Under the pieces are notes generated by a model. It saw only the letters and a program-made list of their open reading frames with translations, was not told the origin of the DNA and did no database searches. Shown one piece after another: positions 1 to 10,018 of a stretch of DNA of 37,937 nt. The first letter of the stretch is position 1; each line of letters starts with the position of its first letter. Both the position numbers and the translations under genes were made by a program. The DNA lies in assembly GCA_009692015.1 (NCBI GenBank), contig SIAB01000005.1, positions 1 through 37,937 on the forward strand, written 5' to 3'. This stretch comes from Phycisphaerales bacterium (GTDB lineage: Bacteria; Planctomycetota; Phycisphaerae; Phycisphaerales; SM1A02).

Positions 1-48
1 AGTGTCCTCGCCCACCGAACCTGCGTCAAGTCTCTTCTTCAATTGCGC

Positions 49-77
49 TTGCAGAATCGGGGGCTTTCTGGCATAAT
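49..77 (+). promoter_or_regulatory. Putative sigma70-type promoter for rpsT (TTGCAG, 17-nt spacer, CATAAT)
   Basis: TTGCAG at 49-54 and CATAAT at 72-77 with a 17-nt spacer, about 60 bp upstream of the likely GTG start of rpsT. Confidence 0.4.
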
Positions 78-139
78 GCCCACCGACGTTTTTTTGGAAT
101 CGCGTGTGCGGTCCGCGTCGTTTTTGCGAGGAACACGAC

Positions 140-418
140 GTGCCAAATTCAGAATCGGCTAAGAAACGAGTCAGACAAAATGTTGAGCGGAGCGCCCGAA
201 ATCGATGGCGCCGAACCAAGGTCAAGGATCAGACGAAGGTGTTCCTCAAGGCCATTCATGACGGCGACAAGAGTGCGGCCCAGAAGTCGCTCAACTTGCT
301 CTCGGGAATGTTGGATCGATTCGCGCTCACGCCAACGATGCACCGCAACACAGCGGCGCGTCGCAAGAGCCGGCTCGCGCTGCGACTCAACAAGTTGACC
401 GCCGCCAAGTCTGCCTGA
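140..418 (+). CDS. rpsT: 30S ribosomal protein S20
   Basis: Protein PNSESAKKRVRQNVERSARNRWRRTKVK...HRNTAARRKSRLALRLNKL is typical of S20. The GTG at 140 (MPNSESAKKR) is a more likely start than the ORF start at 104. Confidence 0.9.
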   Translation: MPNSESAKKRVRQNVERSARNRWRRTKVKDQTKVFLKAIHDGDKSAAQKSLNLLSGMLDRFALTPTMHRNTAARRKSRLALRLNKLTAAKSA

Positions 419-422
419 GCAG

Positions 423-1208
423 ATGGCGGCTCGGCGAGCTGAAGTGTCTTCCAAGACGCGTCGCGCAGTTGCGACGACTTACTTTGATCGTTCGCGGCAG
501 CCGCTTGAGATCTTGCTGTTCCTCGCGCCCTTCGTGGTCTTCTACGAGATCGGCTTGGAACTTGCGCTGCGCGGATCGCAAGGCACCTGGACCAATGGCG
601 CGCATGAGCGGCTCTTTCGGCTCTTCGCGAACTTTGGCGTCGATGCCACGCGGCTGAGTCTGCCAGCGCTGGCGCTGCCGGCACTCGCGCTGCTGGTCGT
701 CCTCCTCGTCTGGCAGATGCTGCTGCGAAAGCCCTGGACCGTTCACCTGCCCACCGTTGTCGGGATGTTTGCGGAGAGCGTGCTCTTCGCCCTGGCGCTC
801 TTGGTGATCGCGCAGCTGATCACGCGGGCATTCATCCCGGCCGCGCCAGAAACAATTCAAGAACTCAGCACGATCGGCAGGATTGCCATGAGTGTCGGAG
901 CGGGTCTCTATGAGGAATTGATTTTTCGGATGGCCATGCTCTCACTCTTGCACACCGTGTTTGTGGATCTCCTGCGAATTCCAGAAAGGTGGGGGATCGC
1001 CATCGCCATCGCGATTTCAGCAGTGCTCTTCGCGTGGTATCACCCGCTCTGGAACGCCACGGGCGCGCTGGACCTCCGCCGGGCGACCTTCTTTGTTGTG
1101 GCGGGTCTCTTCTTTGGTGTGCTTTATGTCGTTCGCGGATTCGGCATCGTCGTGGGAGCCCATGCCTTCTATGACATCGCTGCGGTTGTTCTGCTGGCGG
1201 GGGATTGA
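423..1208 (+). CDS. CPBP-family (CAAX-protease-like) intramembrane metalloprotease
   Basis: Multi-TM protein with EELIFR, a conserved H (WYHPLWN) and a C-terminal AHAFYD motif, as in the CPBP/Abi family. Confidence 0.8.
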   Translation: MAARRAEVSSKTRRAVATTYFDRSRQPLEILLFLAPFVVFYEIGLELALRGSQGTWTNGAHERLFRLFANFGVDATRLSLPALALPALALLVVLLVWQMLLRKPWTVHLPTVVGMFAESVLFALALLVIAQLITRAFIPAAPETIQELSTIGRIAMSVGAGLYEELIFRMAMLSLLHTVFVDLLRIPERWGIAIAIAISAVLFAWYHPLWNATGALDLRRATFFVVAGLFFGVLYVVRGFGIVVGAHAFYDIAAVVLLAGD

Positions 1209-1239
1209 GTCGCCGCGCGATATACACTTCAAACGCTCC

Positions 1240-3918
1240 ATGAATGTTCGCACGTCACGCATCTTGGTCGTAGCTCTCTCCGTTGTGATTGGGTTGGGGA
1301 TCCTCTTCGCGGCCTGGAAGTTTGATCTCAATCTTCCGCCGTCGAAGCGAGATCGAACGGTGCCGATCGATGAGCTGGTTGCCCCGAGCCCACTCTCTGC
1401 GCAGGAGCGGGCGGCCGTCGAGGCGCGCAAGGGCTTTGGAACCACGGTGCAACTCGATCAGGGTGCTTGGGTGCAGGTTGCCGGGAAGGACGGTCGGATC
1501 GCGCAGCAATACACGGCCGAGCGAATCGATCCACAGCCTGGGGCGTTTATGGGCATGGTCGAGCCGCGCACCGTCTTTTACCTTGATGATGGCCGTGTGG
1601 CGACGCTTCGCGCCAATGCGGGTCGCGTGCATGTGCCCAATCGTTCGCTTGAGTCCGGCACTTTCACGGGCAATGTGGTCATTCGTGTTTATCGTCCGGC
1701 GCCCGGCGCGGCGGTTGATCTTGTTCGTGACAGTCCAGCGATGATCTTGGAATCCGAACAACTGGACTTCGATCAGGTGCTCGGTCAGGTTAGTTGTGAG
1801 AGCGCATTTCGCCTCACCACCGACATACTGACCTTTGATGGCGAGGGGCTCGATCTGCTTCTCGGCCGAGATGGCAAGACGATTGAGCGATTGACCGTCG
1901 CGCATCCACTCGGCCCCATCGTGATTGATCGCGGGCGCCAGAGTCGTCAGCGGGTGAGTGCGCCGCCACGAACGGCGCCAATGGAGAGGGTTTCGTGGCG
2001 ACCCAACGCGCCGGTCCACACCCAACCATTCACGGCTTCGCAGGAGGCGCCACCCCCCACGGCGCAGCCCGAAGCAGAGGATCATTCCTTCTACCGACTC
2101 GAGTTGCATGATGATGTTGAGGTGTTGCGATATGCGGGCGCCGATCGGGCGTGGACCAAGGGCGACTTGCTGGTGGCGATCTTTACGCTCAAGAATGATC
2201 TCATTGCGCGAGAAATGGTGCTGGATTCTCCGCGAGATTCGGGGAGGATGCCGCCGATGGGAGTTCGAGCGCGCCTCGCGCTTGCGGCGATGGCCGCGCA
2301 GCAGGAACCAGAGGGAGATCTGCTGGTGGTTCGGTTCACTGGGCAACTGAAGTTTGAACCTGCCCCCGCCGGGCAGACGCTTCCGGCGCGACCAGAGGAC
2401 ATGCGGGTGGAGATCGACGGTGAAGAAGTCGAGATCGCCAATCATGTTGGTCTAGCACTTCGCGCCAAGGATGTTGATCTCGATTTGGCGCGAGACACGG
2501 CCGGTCGAACTGCTCCGAAACTTCTGATCGCCAAGGGAGCCGTAGAAGCAACGGATGTGGCGCAAACGCTCTGGTGCGATTCGCTGCGGGCAGAGTTTGA
2601 GAGCACCGAGGTCAGCGCGCCGGCTCGCACCGCGACTTCGGGCGATCCAGCGCTCGGTCCTGCCGAGGCAACCCGCGTCGACGCCGACCACGGTGTGCAG
2701 ATTCAACTCAAGGATGGGGCGCGCATCTTTGGTGAGGGGATGATTGCATTTCCTCCGACTGGACGGGCCGATCTTCGCGGACCCGGTCTCTCAATCTTTC
2801 GCGGCGGTGTGCTCATTGACGGTCTCGAATCGTTGGCAGTTGATGATCGCGCCCGCACGGCCCAGTCGCCGCGCGGCGGACGGGCGCGGAGTTGGTCCGA
2901 TCCCATTTTTGACCCTGATCTTCGCGGAAAACTCGCCGCACCTGAACTTCCAACGGCCAAGCCAGAGATGGATGCGCAGTGGAAGGGAGAGATGACCTAC
3001 ACCGATCGCGCCGCCGGCGGCGCCGTTCTGGAACTCTCCCAGACAGTCAAGATTCGCGCGCAGCCTCGCGCTGAGGAATTCGACGCGCTCGATGCCGAGC
3101 ATGTGCATCTTGAACTGGATCGGCGTCCCTCTGCGGATAGATCTCTCGCGAGCAATGCGACTGCGACGGCGCTCTCACCAACGGGTGGCGAAGTGCGACC
3201 GCGACGACTCATCGCCACGGGCGATGCGCGCATCGAGAACCAGCTGTGGCTCGATGCTGCGCGCACCGGCGAGCCGCGACTCTTTCAAGTGCGCGGTCAA
3301 CGGATCGACTACGACGCGATCACCGGTGAGGCGTCCGTGCCGGGCGCGGGGAGTGTGCTCGTCAATGTTCCATCCGGCGGTGCGCGCGATACCAAAGCCC
3401 AGCAGACGCGCGCCCGCGATCAGACCGTGGCCGGCGGTGGCGTGGAGGGTGTGAGCCGATTCCGATGGGGCGCGGCGATGAATCTCAAGCACCTCGTCGA
3501 TCAACAGTTCCTCATGACCATGGACCAGTCGGTCGAATTGGTGCGCGCCGGACCAGAAACGAGTGAAACGATGACGCTGACCTGTGATCGTCTCGAGGCG
3601 ACGCTCGAGCGCACCGCGACGGCTCCGGATGATTCTGCCGAGGGGTCCACTGCCTTCAATATGGGCGGCTCTTCAGAACTTCAGCGGGTTCGCGGCATAG
3701 GTCGCTGCTTCATCCGCACCCCGGATTACGATGTGGAGTGCGAGGAGTTTGACTACAGCGTGGTCACGCAGATTGCGCAGCTTCGCGCCCGTCCTGGGCG
3801 ACTCGTCAATGTGCTTCCCAAGGGACAAGGCACTCCACTGCGGGCCGCGGCGATGACCTGGGATATGACCACGGGTCGAATTCAGATTCGATCGGGCTCT
3901 GGCGCGCTGGGACAGTGA
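1240..3918 (+). CDS. Large LptC/OstA-like periplasmic protein with an N-terminal membrane anchor (possible LPS-transport-related)
   Basis: ATG at 1240 gives MNVRTSRILVVALSVVIGLGILFAAWKFDL (single TM anchor), followed by a long beta-rich region with 'GDARI', 'QGQRIDYDAITGEASV' and 'TCDRLEATLE' patterns as in OstA/LptA/LptC repeats. The ORF-track start at 961 overlaps the preceding gene and is unlikely. Confidence 0.55.
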   Translation: MNVRTSRILVVALSVVIGLGILFAAWKFDLNLPPSKRDRTVPIDELVAPSPLSAQERAAVEARKGFGTTVQLDQGAWVQVAGKDGRIAQQYTAERIDPQPGAFMGMVEPRTVFYLDDGRVATLRANAGRVHVPNRSLESGTFTGNVVIRVYRPAPGAAVDLVRDSPAMILESEQLDFDQVLGQVSCESAFRLTTDILTFDGEGLDLLLGRDGKTIERLTVAHPLGPIVIDRGRQSRQRVSAPPRTAPMERVSWRPNAPVHTQPFTASQEAPPPTAQPEAEDHSFYRLELHDDVEVLRYAGADRAWTKGDLLVAIFTLKNDLIAREMVLDSPRDSGRMPPMGVRARLALAAMAAQQEPEGDLLVVRFTGQLKFEPAPAGQTLPARPEDMRVEIDGEEVEIANHVGLALRAKDVDLDLARDTAGRTAPKLLIAKGAVEATDVAQTLWCDSLRAEFESTEVSAPARTATSGDPALGPAEATRVDADHGVQIQLKDGARIFGEGMIAFPPTGRADLRGPGLSIFRGGVLIDGLESLAVDDRARTAQSPRGGRARSWSDPIFDPDLRGKLAAPELPTAKPEMDAQWKGEMTYTDRAAGGAVLELSQTVKIRAQPRAEEFDALDAEHVHLELDRRPSADRSLASNATATALSPTGGEVRPRRLIATGDARIENQLWLDAARTGEPRLFQVRGQRIDYDAITGEASVPGAGSVLVNVPSGGARDTKAQQTRARDQTVAGGGVEGVSRFRWGAAMNLKHLVDQQFLMTMDQSVELVRAGPETSETMTLTCDRLEATLERTATAPDDSAEGSTAFNMGGSSELQRVRGIGRCFIRTPDYDVECEEFDYSVVTQIAQLRARPGRLVNVLPKGQGTPLRAAAMTWDMTTGRIQIRSGSGALGQ

Positions 3919-3942
3919 ACGCTTCGACAGAGAACGCCAAAG

Positions 3943-4725
3943 TCAGATTCGATCGCGGATCGTCCAGAGATCTGTGAAGAGTGGCGTGAAGAGCGTGGCG
4001 CGCAGATAGGCAGCGCCAGGGGATCCGCCAGTTCCCAAACGGGCTCCAATCGTTCGCTCGACCATCTTCACATGGCGATAGCGCCACTCTTGAATCCCCT
4101 CATCGAGGTCAACCAGCAGTTCGCAAAGCATGCGATCACTGGGGTGTTTGTGATAAATGTTCAGCAGCGTCTCTTGCAGAACGGGATCGCTCTCTGGAAG
4201 TGCTTGCAGCGGAGCTGCCAGGAGCGCATCCGGAATCGTGTGTCCGCCGCTCTTGAGCCGACGCAGGAAGGACTGCCAGAGTGTGAACTCGCCGAGGCGG
4301 GCGACGAGTGTGGCGCGCTCTGGGCTTCCCTCTGGATAGCGCTCGACAGCAGCCGCCTTGCGATTGCCAACGATGAATTCGAATTCGCGAAACTGCGCCG
4401 ACTGGAATCCACTGGCATTGGAAAGCAGTGATCGGAAGGAGAGGAACGAGACGGGGCTCATCGTTTCGAGTACATCGATTTGTCCAACCATGGTCTTGAG
4501 GATGGTCAGCATGCGCTTGAGCGTGGCCAGCGCGGTGGGATCGTCGGCAGCTTCGAGCGCCCGCTGCAGGAACAGCGCCTCGTGAATCTGCTGCTTGAAC
4601 CAGAGTTCGTAGACCTGATGAATGATGATGAAGAGCGTCTCGTCGTGATCGCGTCCGCCCGAAAGTGGGTGCTGAAGCGAGAGCAGTTCGGGCACGCGCA
4701 GATATTGGCCGTAGGTCATTGTCAC
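3943..4725 (-). CDS. kynA: Tryptophan 2,3-dioxygenase
   Basis: TYGQYLRVPELLSLQ...HDETLFIIIHQVYELWFKQQIHE and the C-terminal GTGGSPGAAYLR motif are diagnostic of TDO. Confidence 0.92.
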   Translation of the reverse strand: MTMTYGQYLRVPELLSLQHPLSGGRDHDETLFIIIHQVYELWFKQQIHEALFLQRALEAADDPTALATLKRMLTILKTMVGQIDVLETMSPVSFLSFRSLLSNASGFQSAQFREFEFIVGNRKAAAVERYPEGSPERATLVARLGEFTLWQSFLRRLKSGGHTIPDALLAAPLQALPESDPVLQETLLNIYHKHPSDRMLCELLVDLDEGIQEWRYRHVKMVERTIGARLGTGGSPGAAYLRATLFTPLFTDLWTIRDRI

Positions 4726-6695
4726 GGCGGCGAGGATAGAGGCTGACCAGCGATCACCTTGGGCGGCGGCGGAACCGCAGTCTGCATCAGCACCATGTTC
4801 TGATACTTCTCACTGGCGACCATCAGGTGGGCATGACTTCCCGCCGCAGTGATTTCACCCTTCTCAAGCACCAAAATCAAGTCGGCGTGTTGGATGGTGC
4901 TCAGTCGGTGGGCGATCACGAATGTGGTGCGATCCTGCACCAAAGTGAAGAGCGCCGACTGAATGAGCCGCTCGCTCTGCGAGTCGAGGCTGCTGGTGGC
5001 TTCGTCGAGGATGAGAATCCGCGGATCGGCCAGGATCGCCCGAGCGATGGCGAGCCGTTGGCGCTGTCCACCCGAGAGCCGCACGCCGCGCTCGCCAATA
5101 CGCGTGTCGAGGCCCTGGGGAAGTTGATCGATGAACTCGAGCGCATTGGCAAGTTCTGCAGCGCGCCGCACGCGCGCTGGCAGTGCCGCGCGGTCGCCAT
5201 AGCGGATGTTGTCTGCCACGGTGCCGTCAAAGAGAAACACATCCTGTTCGACAATTCCCAGTGCGCCGCGCCATGAGTCGAGGGTGATGTCACGCAGATT
5301 GCGGCCATCGACTGTGATCGATCCGTGGGTGGCATCAAAGAATCGGGCAACCAAATTGCAAAGCGTGGTCTTTCCACTGCCCGATGGACCGACCAGCGCG
5401 ATGGTCTGCCCAGCACGGGCATCGAATGAAATGTTTCGGAGCACATCGTCAAGTGCGCCGGGGTATCGATAGGCGACATCCCGAAAGCCAACATCGCCCA
5501 CGATCTCGCGCTTGTGCAAGCGGATGGCACTCGGATGGTCGGGCATCTCCGGCTTCTCGCCGAGCAAGTCGAGAATGCGGTCCAACCCCGCCAGATTCGC
5601 TTGGAATGCTGTGGCGCTCGACGCCAGCATCTGAATGGGGATGAGCAGCATCATCACATAGGTCAGAAAGAGCACCAGATCGCCGGCCGTGAGCGTTCCG
5701 CGCAGCACCTGCGTGCCGCCATACCAAAGCAGTGCGGCCGATGCCACGGGAATGAAGAGCGCCCACGCCAGGTCGATGCCGCGCGACCACCACCAGACGA
5801 GGAGTTCCTGTCTGGCCATCAAGTGACTGCCCTCGGTGTAGCGCAATGACTCGGTGCGCGATCGCCCGAAGCCGCGCACCACGCGCATTCCACCAAAGAC
5901 CTCGGTGGCATGGGCATCGATGCCATCGCGGGTGACCTTGATGTCGCGGTACATCGGACGGATTCGTCCGATCCAGGTGCGGTGGGTGAGCACGATCACC
6001 GGCAGCAGCACCAGCGCGCCGAGCAAGAGTCTCCAATCTGTGATGGCCAGTACCGCCAGACTGCCGACCAGTTGGATGAGCGCTCGCCAAGGGTTGTAGA
6101 GCATGCTGAAGACGAGATCTCCAACGCCACCACCATCTTCGCGCAGCGTGGCCACGAATCCGCCGGTGCGCATCTGTTGAATGCGCGCCAGGGGCAAGCG
6201 CATGGCCTGCGAAAAGACCAATCGCCGCACCCGATTCTGCACGCGCTTGACTGTGCGCGTCGCGAGCCAGCGACCAATGAGTCCGAAGAAGACAGCAACA
6301 AAAGCAATCACAACAATCGCGATCGCGAGTACAGCCAGCAATTCGCTGGGCGATTTGGGAAGCGACTGCGCGTTTGGGATCCACCGCGCGAGTGCTGCGG
6401 GCAGCGGCAGCCCCGAGAAGACATTGTCAATCGCAATCTTGGTTGCAGCCGGGGGGAGCAGCTCGAGGATCGCGGCAATCGATGCGCAGAAGAGGGCGAC
6501 GAGCACACTGCGCCAGTCGCGGCGGACAAATCGGGCGAAGGCGCGCAGCAGCGGTCCGATTGCCCGCGAGCGTCTGGCACTCACTTCGGTTCCATGGCGG
6601 GTGACCAGAGTTTGTTCGGAGCGACTCTTCTTTCGGCGCAATTCGCGGGCGATCTGATATTCGTTGAATCGATGTCGGCTCGACCAGACTGGCAT
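4722..6695 (-). CDS. ABC transporter, fused permease and ATP-binding protein (MsbA-like exporter)
   Basis: N-terminal TM domain; Walker A GPSGSGKTT, signature LSGGQRQRLAIARAIL, Walker B ILILDEATSSLD, H-loop IAHRLST. Confidence 0.9.
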   Translation of the reverse strand: MPVWSSRHRFNEYQIARELRRKKSRSEQTLVTRHGTEVSARRSRAIGPLLRAFARFVRRDWRSVLVALFCASIAAILELLPPAATKIAIDNVFSGLPLPAALARWIPNAQSLPKSPSELLAVLAIAIVVIAFVAVFFGLIGRWLATRTVKRVQNRVRRLVFSQAMRLPLARIQQMRTGGFVATLREDGGGVGDLVFSMLYNPWRALIQLVGSLAVLAITDWRLLLGALVLLPVIVLTHRTWIGRIRPMYRDIKVTRDGIDAHATEVFGGMRVVRGFGRSRTESLRYTEGSHLMARQELLVWWWSRGIDLAWALFIPVASAALLWYGGTQVLRGTLTAGDLVLFLTYVMMLLIPIQMLASSATAFQANLAGLDRILDLLGEKPEMPDHPSAIRLHKREIVGDVGFRDVAYRYPGALDDVLRNISFDARAGQTIALVGPSGSGKTTLCNLVARFFDATHGSITVDGRNLRDITLDSWRGALGIVEQDVFLFDGTVADNIRYGDRAALPARVRRAAELANALEFIDQLPQGLDTRIGERGVRLSGGQRQRLAIARAILADPRILILDEATSSLDSQSERLIQSALFTLVQDRTTFVIAHRLSTIQHADLILVLEKGEITAAGSHAHLMVASEKYQNMVLMQTAVPPPPKVIAGQPLSSPP

Positions 6696-6725
6696 CTTCG
6701 GATGGTAGGAAGTTAGTATCCAAGG

Positions 6726-7919
6726 ATGACACTCCTCAACTGCCTCGGCCGTGGATCGCTCGCACTCGCCGTGACCCTTGCGCTCGGCGCTTCACCACTT
6801 CCGCAGAACGCGCCAGAATCCAAGAAGCAAACCCAGACGAAGCAAACCCAGCAGAAGGAAGCCAAGCCGAAGGAAACCCAGCAGAAGGAAGCCAAGCCGA
6901 AGCGCGGCCCTGGTCCGCGATTTGGAATTGTGGATCCGCCGAAGAAGACCGCGGGTGCGGTGCGCATCGCGGCCTACAACCTGGCGAACATGTTCGATCA
7001 TGTCGATGATCCGACGCTTGACAACAAGTGGGAAGAGGCGAAGTTGCAAATCAAGGATGATCGCGCCAAGGCACTCGCCAAGGCGATCGTGCGCTTGGAT
7101 GCCGATGTGCTCTTTCTCGAGGAGATCGAGTCGAAGGAGGCACTGATCTGGTTTCGAGATACCTATCTCAAGGACTCGGGTTACACCTTTGTGGAGAGTC
7201 TTGATGCTGGCTACTACCGCGGTGTCGAGCAGTCGGTGCTCTCACGATTTCCCCTGAAGAACGCGCGGGTTTTTTTGGATGCCAAGTTGCGTGGCGAAGC
7301 GCCCGCTGCCGCAGAGCCTGGCGCAACCCCGAATGATCCAACGAAATTCCAGCGTAGCCCGCTGGCGGTCGACATCGAATTCCCAGGTGGTTACAGCCTC
7401 ACGGCGTATGCGATCCATCACAAGGCTGGTGGCAAGGACTTCGAGGGTCATCGCGCGGCTGAGGCAGAGAAGATTCTCGAGTTCGTTCAAGCAGACCTCG
7501 CCAAGGATCCCGATCGAAATCTGGTGATCGTTGGTGACTTCAACACCACGCCGCTCTCAGACATCGCCAAGGCGTATCGCGCCACCGGGCTGGCGACTGG
7601 CTATGACTATCGTCCCGCCGCAGATCAACCCAAGAAGGGCGAGAAGATGCCCGATGCAGTCTGGGACGCGCTGCGCGAGAAGTACACCACGCACGAGTCG
7701 GGCCGGCCCATCGATTACATCTTGATGTCTGCGGGCTTCGCCAAAGATGTTGTCCCGGGATCATTCTTTGTGCTCTCGACATTGCATCCCGGCGACGACT
7801 ACGACTGGAAGACTGACGAGCCGCCGGCGGGATACGCCAGCGATCACTATCCAATCGCGCTTGAATTCATGCCGAAGGATGCTGGGAAGCCAGCGACAAA
7901 AGACGCATCGCCTCATTGA
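6726..7919 (+). CDS. Secreted endonuclease/exonuclease/phosphatase-family protein
   Basis: Signal-peptide-like N-terminus, then [34 protein letters not shown] and [12 protein letters not shown] (EEP-fold catalytic motifs). Confidence 0.85.
   Translation: MTLLNCLGRGSLALAVTLALGASPLPQNAPESKKQTQTKQTQQKEAKPKETQQKEAKPKRGPGPRFGIVDPPKKTAGAVRIAAYNLANMFDHVDDPTLDNKWEEAKLQIKDDRAKALAKAIVRLDADVLFLEEIESKEALIWFRDTYLKDSGYTFVESLDAGYYRGVEQSVLSRFPLKNARVFLDAKLRGEAPAAAEPGATPNDPTKFQRSPLAVDIEFPGGYSLTAYAIHHKAGGKDFEGHRAAEAEKILEFVQADLAKDPDRNLVIVGDFNTTPLSDIAKAYRATGLATGYDYRPAADQPKKGEKMPDAVWDALREKYTTHESGRPIDYILMSAGFAKDVVPGSFFVLSTLHPGDDYDWKTDEPPAGYASDHYPIALEFMPKDAGKPATKDASPH
6841..6900 (+). repeat. Two-copy 30-bp tandem repeat encoding a [10 protein letters not shown]-type linker
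   Basis: agcaaacccagcagaaggaagccaagccga (6841-6870) is followed by aggaaacccagcagaaggaagccaagccga (6871-6900), differing at one position. Confidence 0.9.
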
Positions 7920-9084
7920 CATCCTTGTCGCCGCGACCTGAGATGTTGATCACCAGCAGCGCCGACTTGGGCATCGATCGAGCCATCTCGACCGCGTGCC
8001 AGACAGCGTGGGCAGTCTCGAGCGCGGGGATGATCCCCTCATGCTCTGCCAGGAGTTGAAACCCCGCTAGTGCCTGCGCGTCTGTGACTGCGCAGTACTT
8101 CACCCGCCCCAAGTCGCGCCAGTAGGAATGCTCGGGACCGACCCCTGGATAATCCAGTCCAGCGCTGCATGAGTGCACGGCGGCTGTCTGTCCCTCGAGA
8201 GTTTGCAGAACATACGAGTAGGAGCCGTGGAGCACGCCGGGCGATCCAAAGGAAAGCGGCGCAGCATGGTCGCCCGGTGAATTGCCGCGCCCACCGGCCT
8301 CGACTCCCACGAGCGCAACGGCGGGGTCATTGATAAAGGGGGCGAAGATTCCAGCTGCATTCGATCCGCCGCCAACGCAGGCGACGATGGCGCTCGGCAG
8401 CATCCCAAACTGCTCGAGGGATTGCGCCCGGCACTCGCGACCGATGACGCTTTGAAAATCCCGCACCATGGTTGGGAAGGGGTGCGGTCCCACCACGCTT
8501 CCAAGAATGTAATGGGTGTCGCCCACGGAACCCATCCAGTCGCGCATCGCTTGGTTGGTTGCATCCTTGAGGGTGCACGATCCTGAGGTCACTTCGTTGA
8601 CCTTTGCCCCGAGCAGTTTCATGCGAAAGACATTCAAGGACTGGCGGCGAATGTCCTCAGATCCCATATAGATCTCGCAGGGAATTCCGTAGTGCGCGCA
8701 AGCCGTCGCGGTGGCGACACCGTGCTGTCCGGCACCGGTCTCGGCGATGACCCGCTTCTTTCCCATGCGCTTGGCGAGCAGTCCTTGACCGATGGTGTTG
8801 TTGATCTTGTGTGCGCCGGTGTGGGCGAGGTCCTCGCGCTTGAGGGCAATGCGCGCGCCGCCGGCGAAGCGCGACAGTCGCAGGGCATCGGTGAGTGGTG
8901 TCGCCCGACCCACGAAGTGTTTGAGCAGCGCATCCACTTCAGCGGTGAAAGATGGGTCGGCGCGGGCAGCGATGTAGGCACTCTCCAGTTCTTCGAGAGC
9001 CTGCACAAGTGTCTCTGGGACATAGCGCCCGCCAAAGGCGCCGAAGCGATCGGGGAGTTGTGTTGGGGTCGCGACGGGACTCAT
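7867..9084 (-). CDS. trpB: Tryptophan synthase beta chain
   Basis: [39 protein letters not shown] and [14 protein letters not shown] are classical TrpB motifs. Confidence 0.95.
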   Translation of the reverse strand: MSPVATPTQLPDRFGAFGGRYVPETLVQALEELESAYIAARADPSFTAEVDALLKHFVGRATPLTDALRLSRFAGGARIALKREDLAHTGAHKINNTIGQGLLAKRMGKKRVIAETGAGQHGVATATACAHYGIPCEIYMGSEDIRRQSLNVFRMKLLGAKVNEVTSGSCTLKDATNQAMRDWMGSVGDTHYILGSVVGPHPFPTMVRDFQSVIGRECRAQSLEQFGMLPSAIVACVGGGSNAAGIFAPFINDPAVALVGVEAGGRGNSPGDHAAPLSFGSPGVLHGSYSYVLQTLEGQTAAVHSCSAGLDYPGVGPEHSYWRDLGRVKYCAVTDAQALAGFQLLAEHEGIIPALETAHAVWHAVEMARSMPKSALLVINISGRGDKDVNEAMRLLSLASQHPSA

Positions 9085-9091
9085 CGGGATC

Positions 9092-10018
9092 TCATCGCAG
9101 ATTCGTCGGTGAACGCTCGTCTCGCGCGGCAGCGGCGCCGCGTGACTGAAATCTGTGCATCAATCTTCGCACCGGTCCCGAGAGCGCGTAGATCGTGAAG
9201 CACGCGGCGAGCCCAACTTGGAACCACCACACCGCAAAAGCGAGCGGCAGCATCATCCAAGCGACGAATGCGAAGGGCTGTCGTCCGCGCAGATAGCGAT
9301 TGACGATGTGGGCGTAGGGAAGCCGTGAGATCATCGCCGCCGAGACCAAGAGGGTGATGAGTGGCAGTGCGAGCGCCGATGTTCGCTCGAAGCCATCCGG
9401 TGGAACTTCGTGAAAGCGAACCAGCGCCAGGTGTTGATGCAGCAATGTCAAACTCGCCACGGCGCCGGCAGCGCCTGGCGAGGGCAATCCGCGGAAAAAT
9501 CTATGGTCAGCTTCGTCTGTTGAGGTCGTTTCAGCATTGAACCGCGCCAAGCGCAGCGCCGTGCAGCAGATGTAAAACGCGGCGATCCCCCACATGATCT
9601 TTCCGTAGGCGTTGTCTGCATCTGGACCGAGAATTCCGGTGTAGTGGTCTGGACCACCGTAGTAGTAACTCACCAGGCGCAGGACCATGTAGGCCGGTGC
9701 CACCCCGAAGGTGACCATGTCCGCCATCGAATCGAGTTGCGCGCCGAACTCGCTGGCCGAGCGGGTAAGTCGGGCAGCAAATCCGTCGAGTGCATCGAAG
9801 AGCATGCCAATGAAAACCAGCGTTCCCGCGATTGTCAGGGTGCTCCATCCCAGGACAGTGCTTGGTCCGATCGGCTTGCTCGCATAGTGAATCGCGGCGA
9901 AACCGCAGACCAGATTTCCCAGAGTAAGCAGGGTCGGTACCACAGAAATGGAGAGGAGTCGCCGCCGATGGCGGGCGATATCGACTTCTTCTGGTTGCGG
10001 AGAGCGTGGTGAGTCCAT
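9092..10018 (-). CDS. pssA: CDP-diacylglycerol--serine O-phosphatidyltransferase
   Basis: CDP-alcohol phosphotransferase motif [31 protein letters not shown]; multi-TM. Confidence 0.9.
   Translation of the reverse strand: MDSPRSPQPEEVDIARHRRRLLSISVVPTLLTLGNLVCGFAAIHYASKPIGPSTVLGWSTLTIAGTLVFIGMLFDALDGFAARLTRSASEFGAQLDSMADMVTFGVAPAYMVLRLVSYYYGGPDHYTGILGPDADNAYGKIMWGIAAFYICCTALRLARFNAETTSTDEADHRFFRGLPSPGAAGAVASLTLLHQHLALVRFHEVPPDGFERTSALALPLITLLVSAAMISRLPYAHIVNRYLRGRQPFAFVAWMMLPLAFAVWWFQVGLAACFTIYALSGPVRRLMHRFQSRGAAAARDERSPTNLR

Noticed and set aside
961-1239. N-terminal extension of the LptC-like ORF
   Set aside because: Out-of-frame overlap with the CPBP protease; ATG 1240 immediately precedes the TM anchor.
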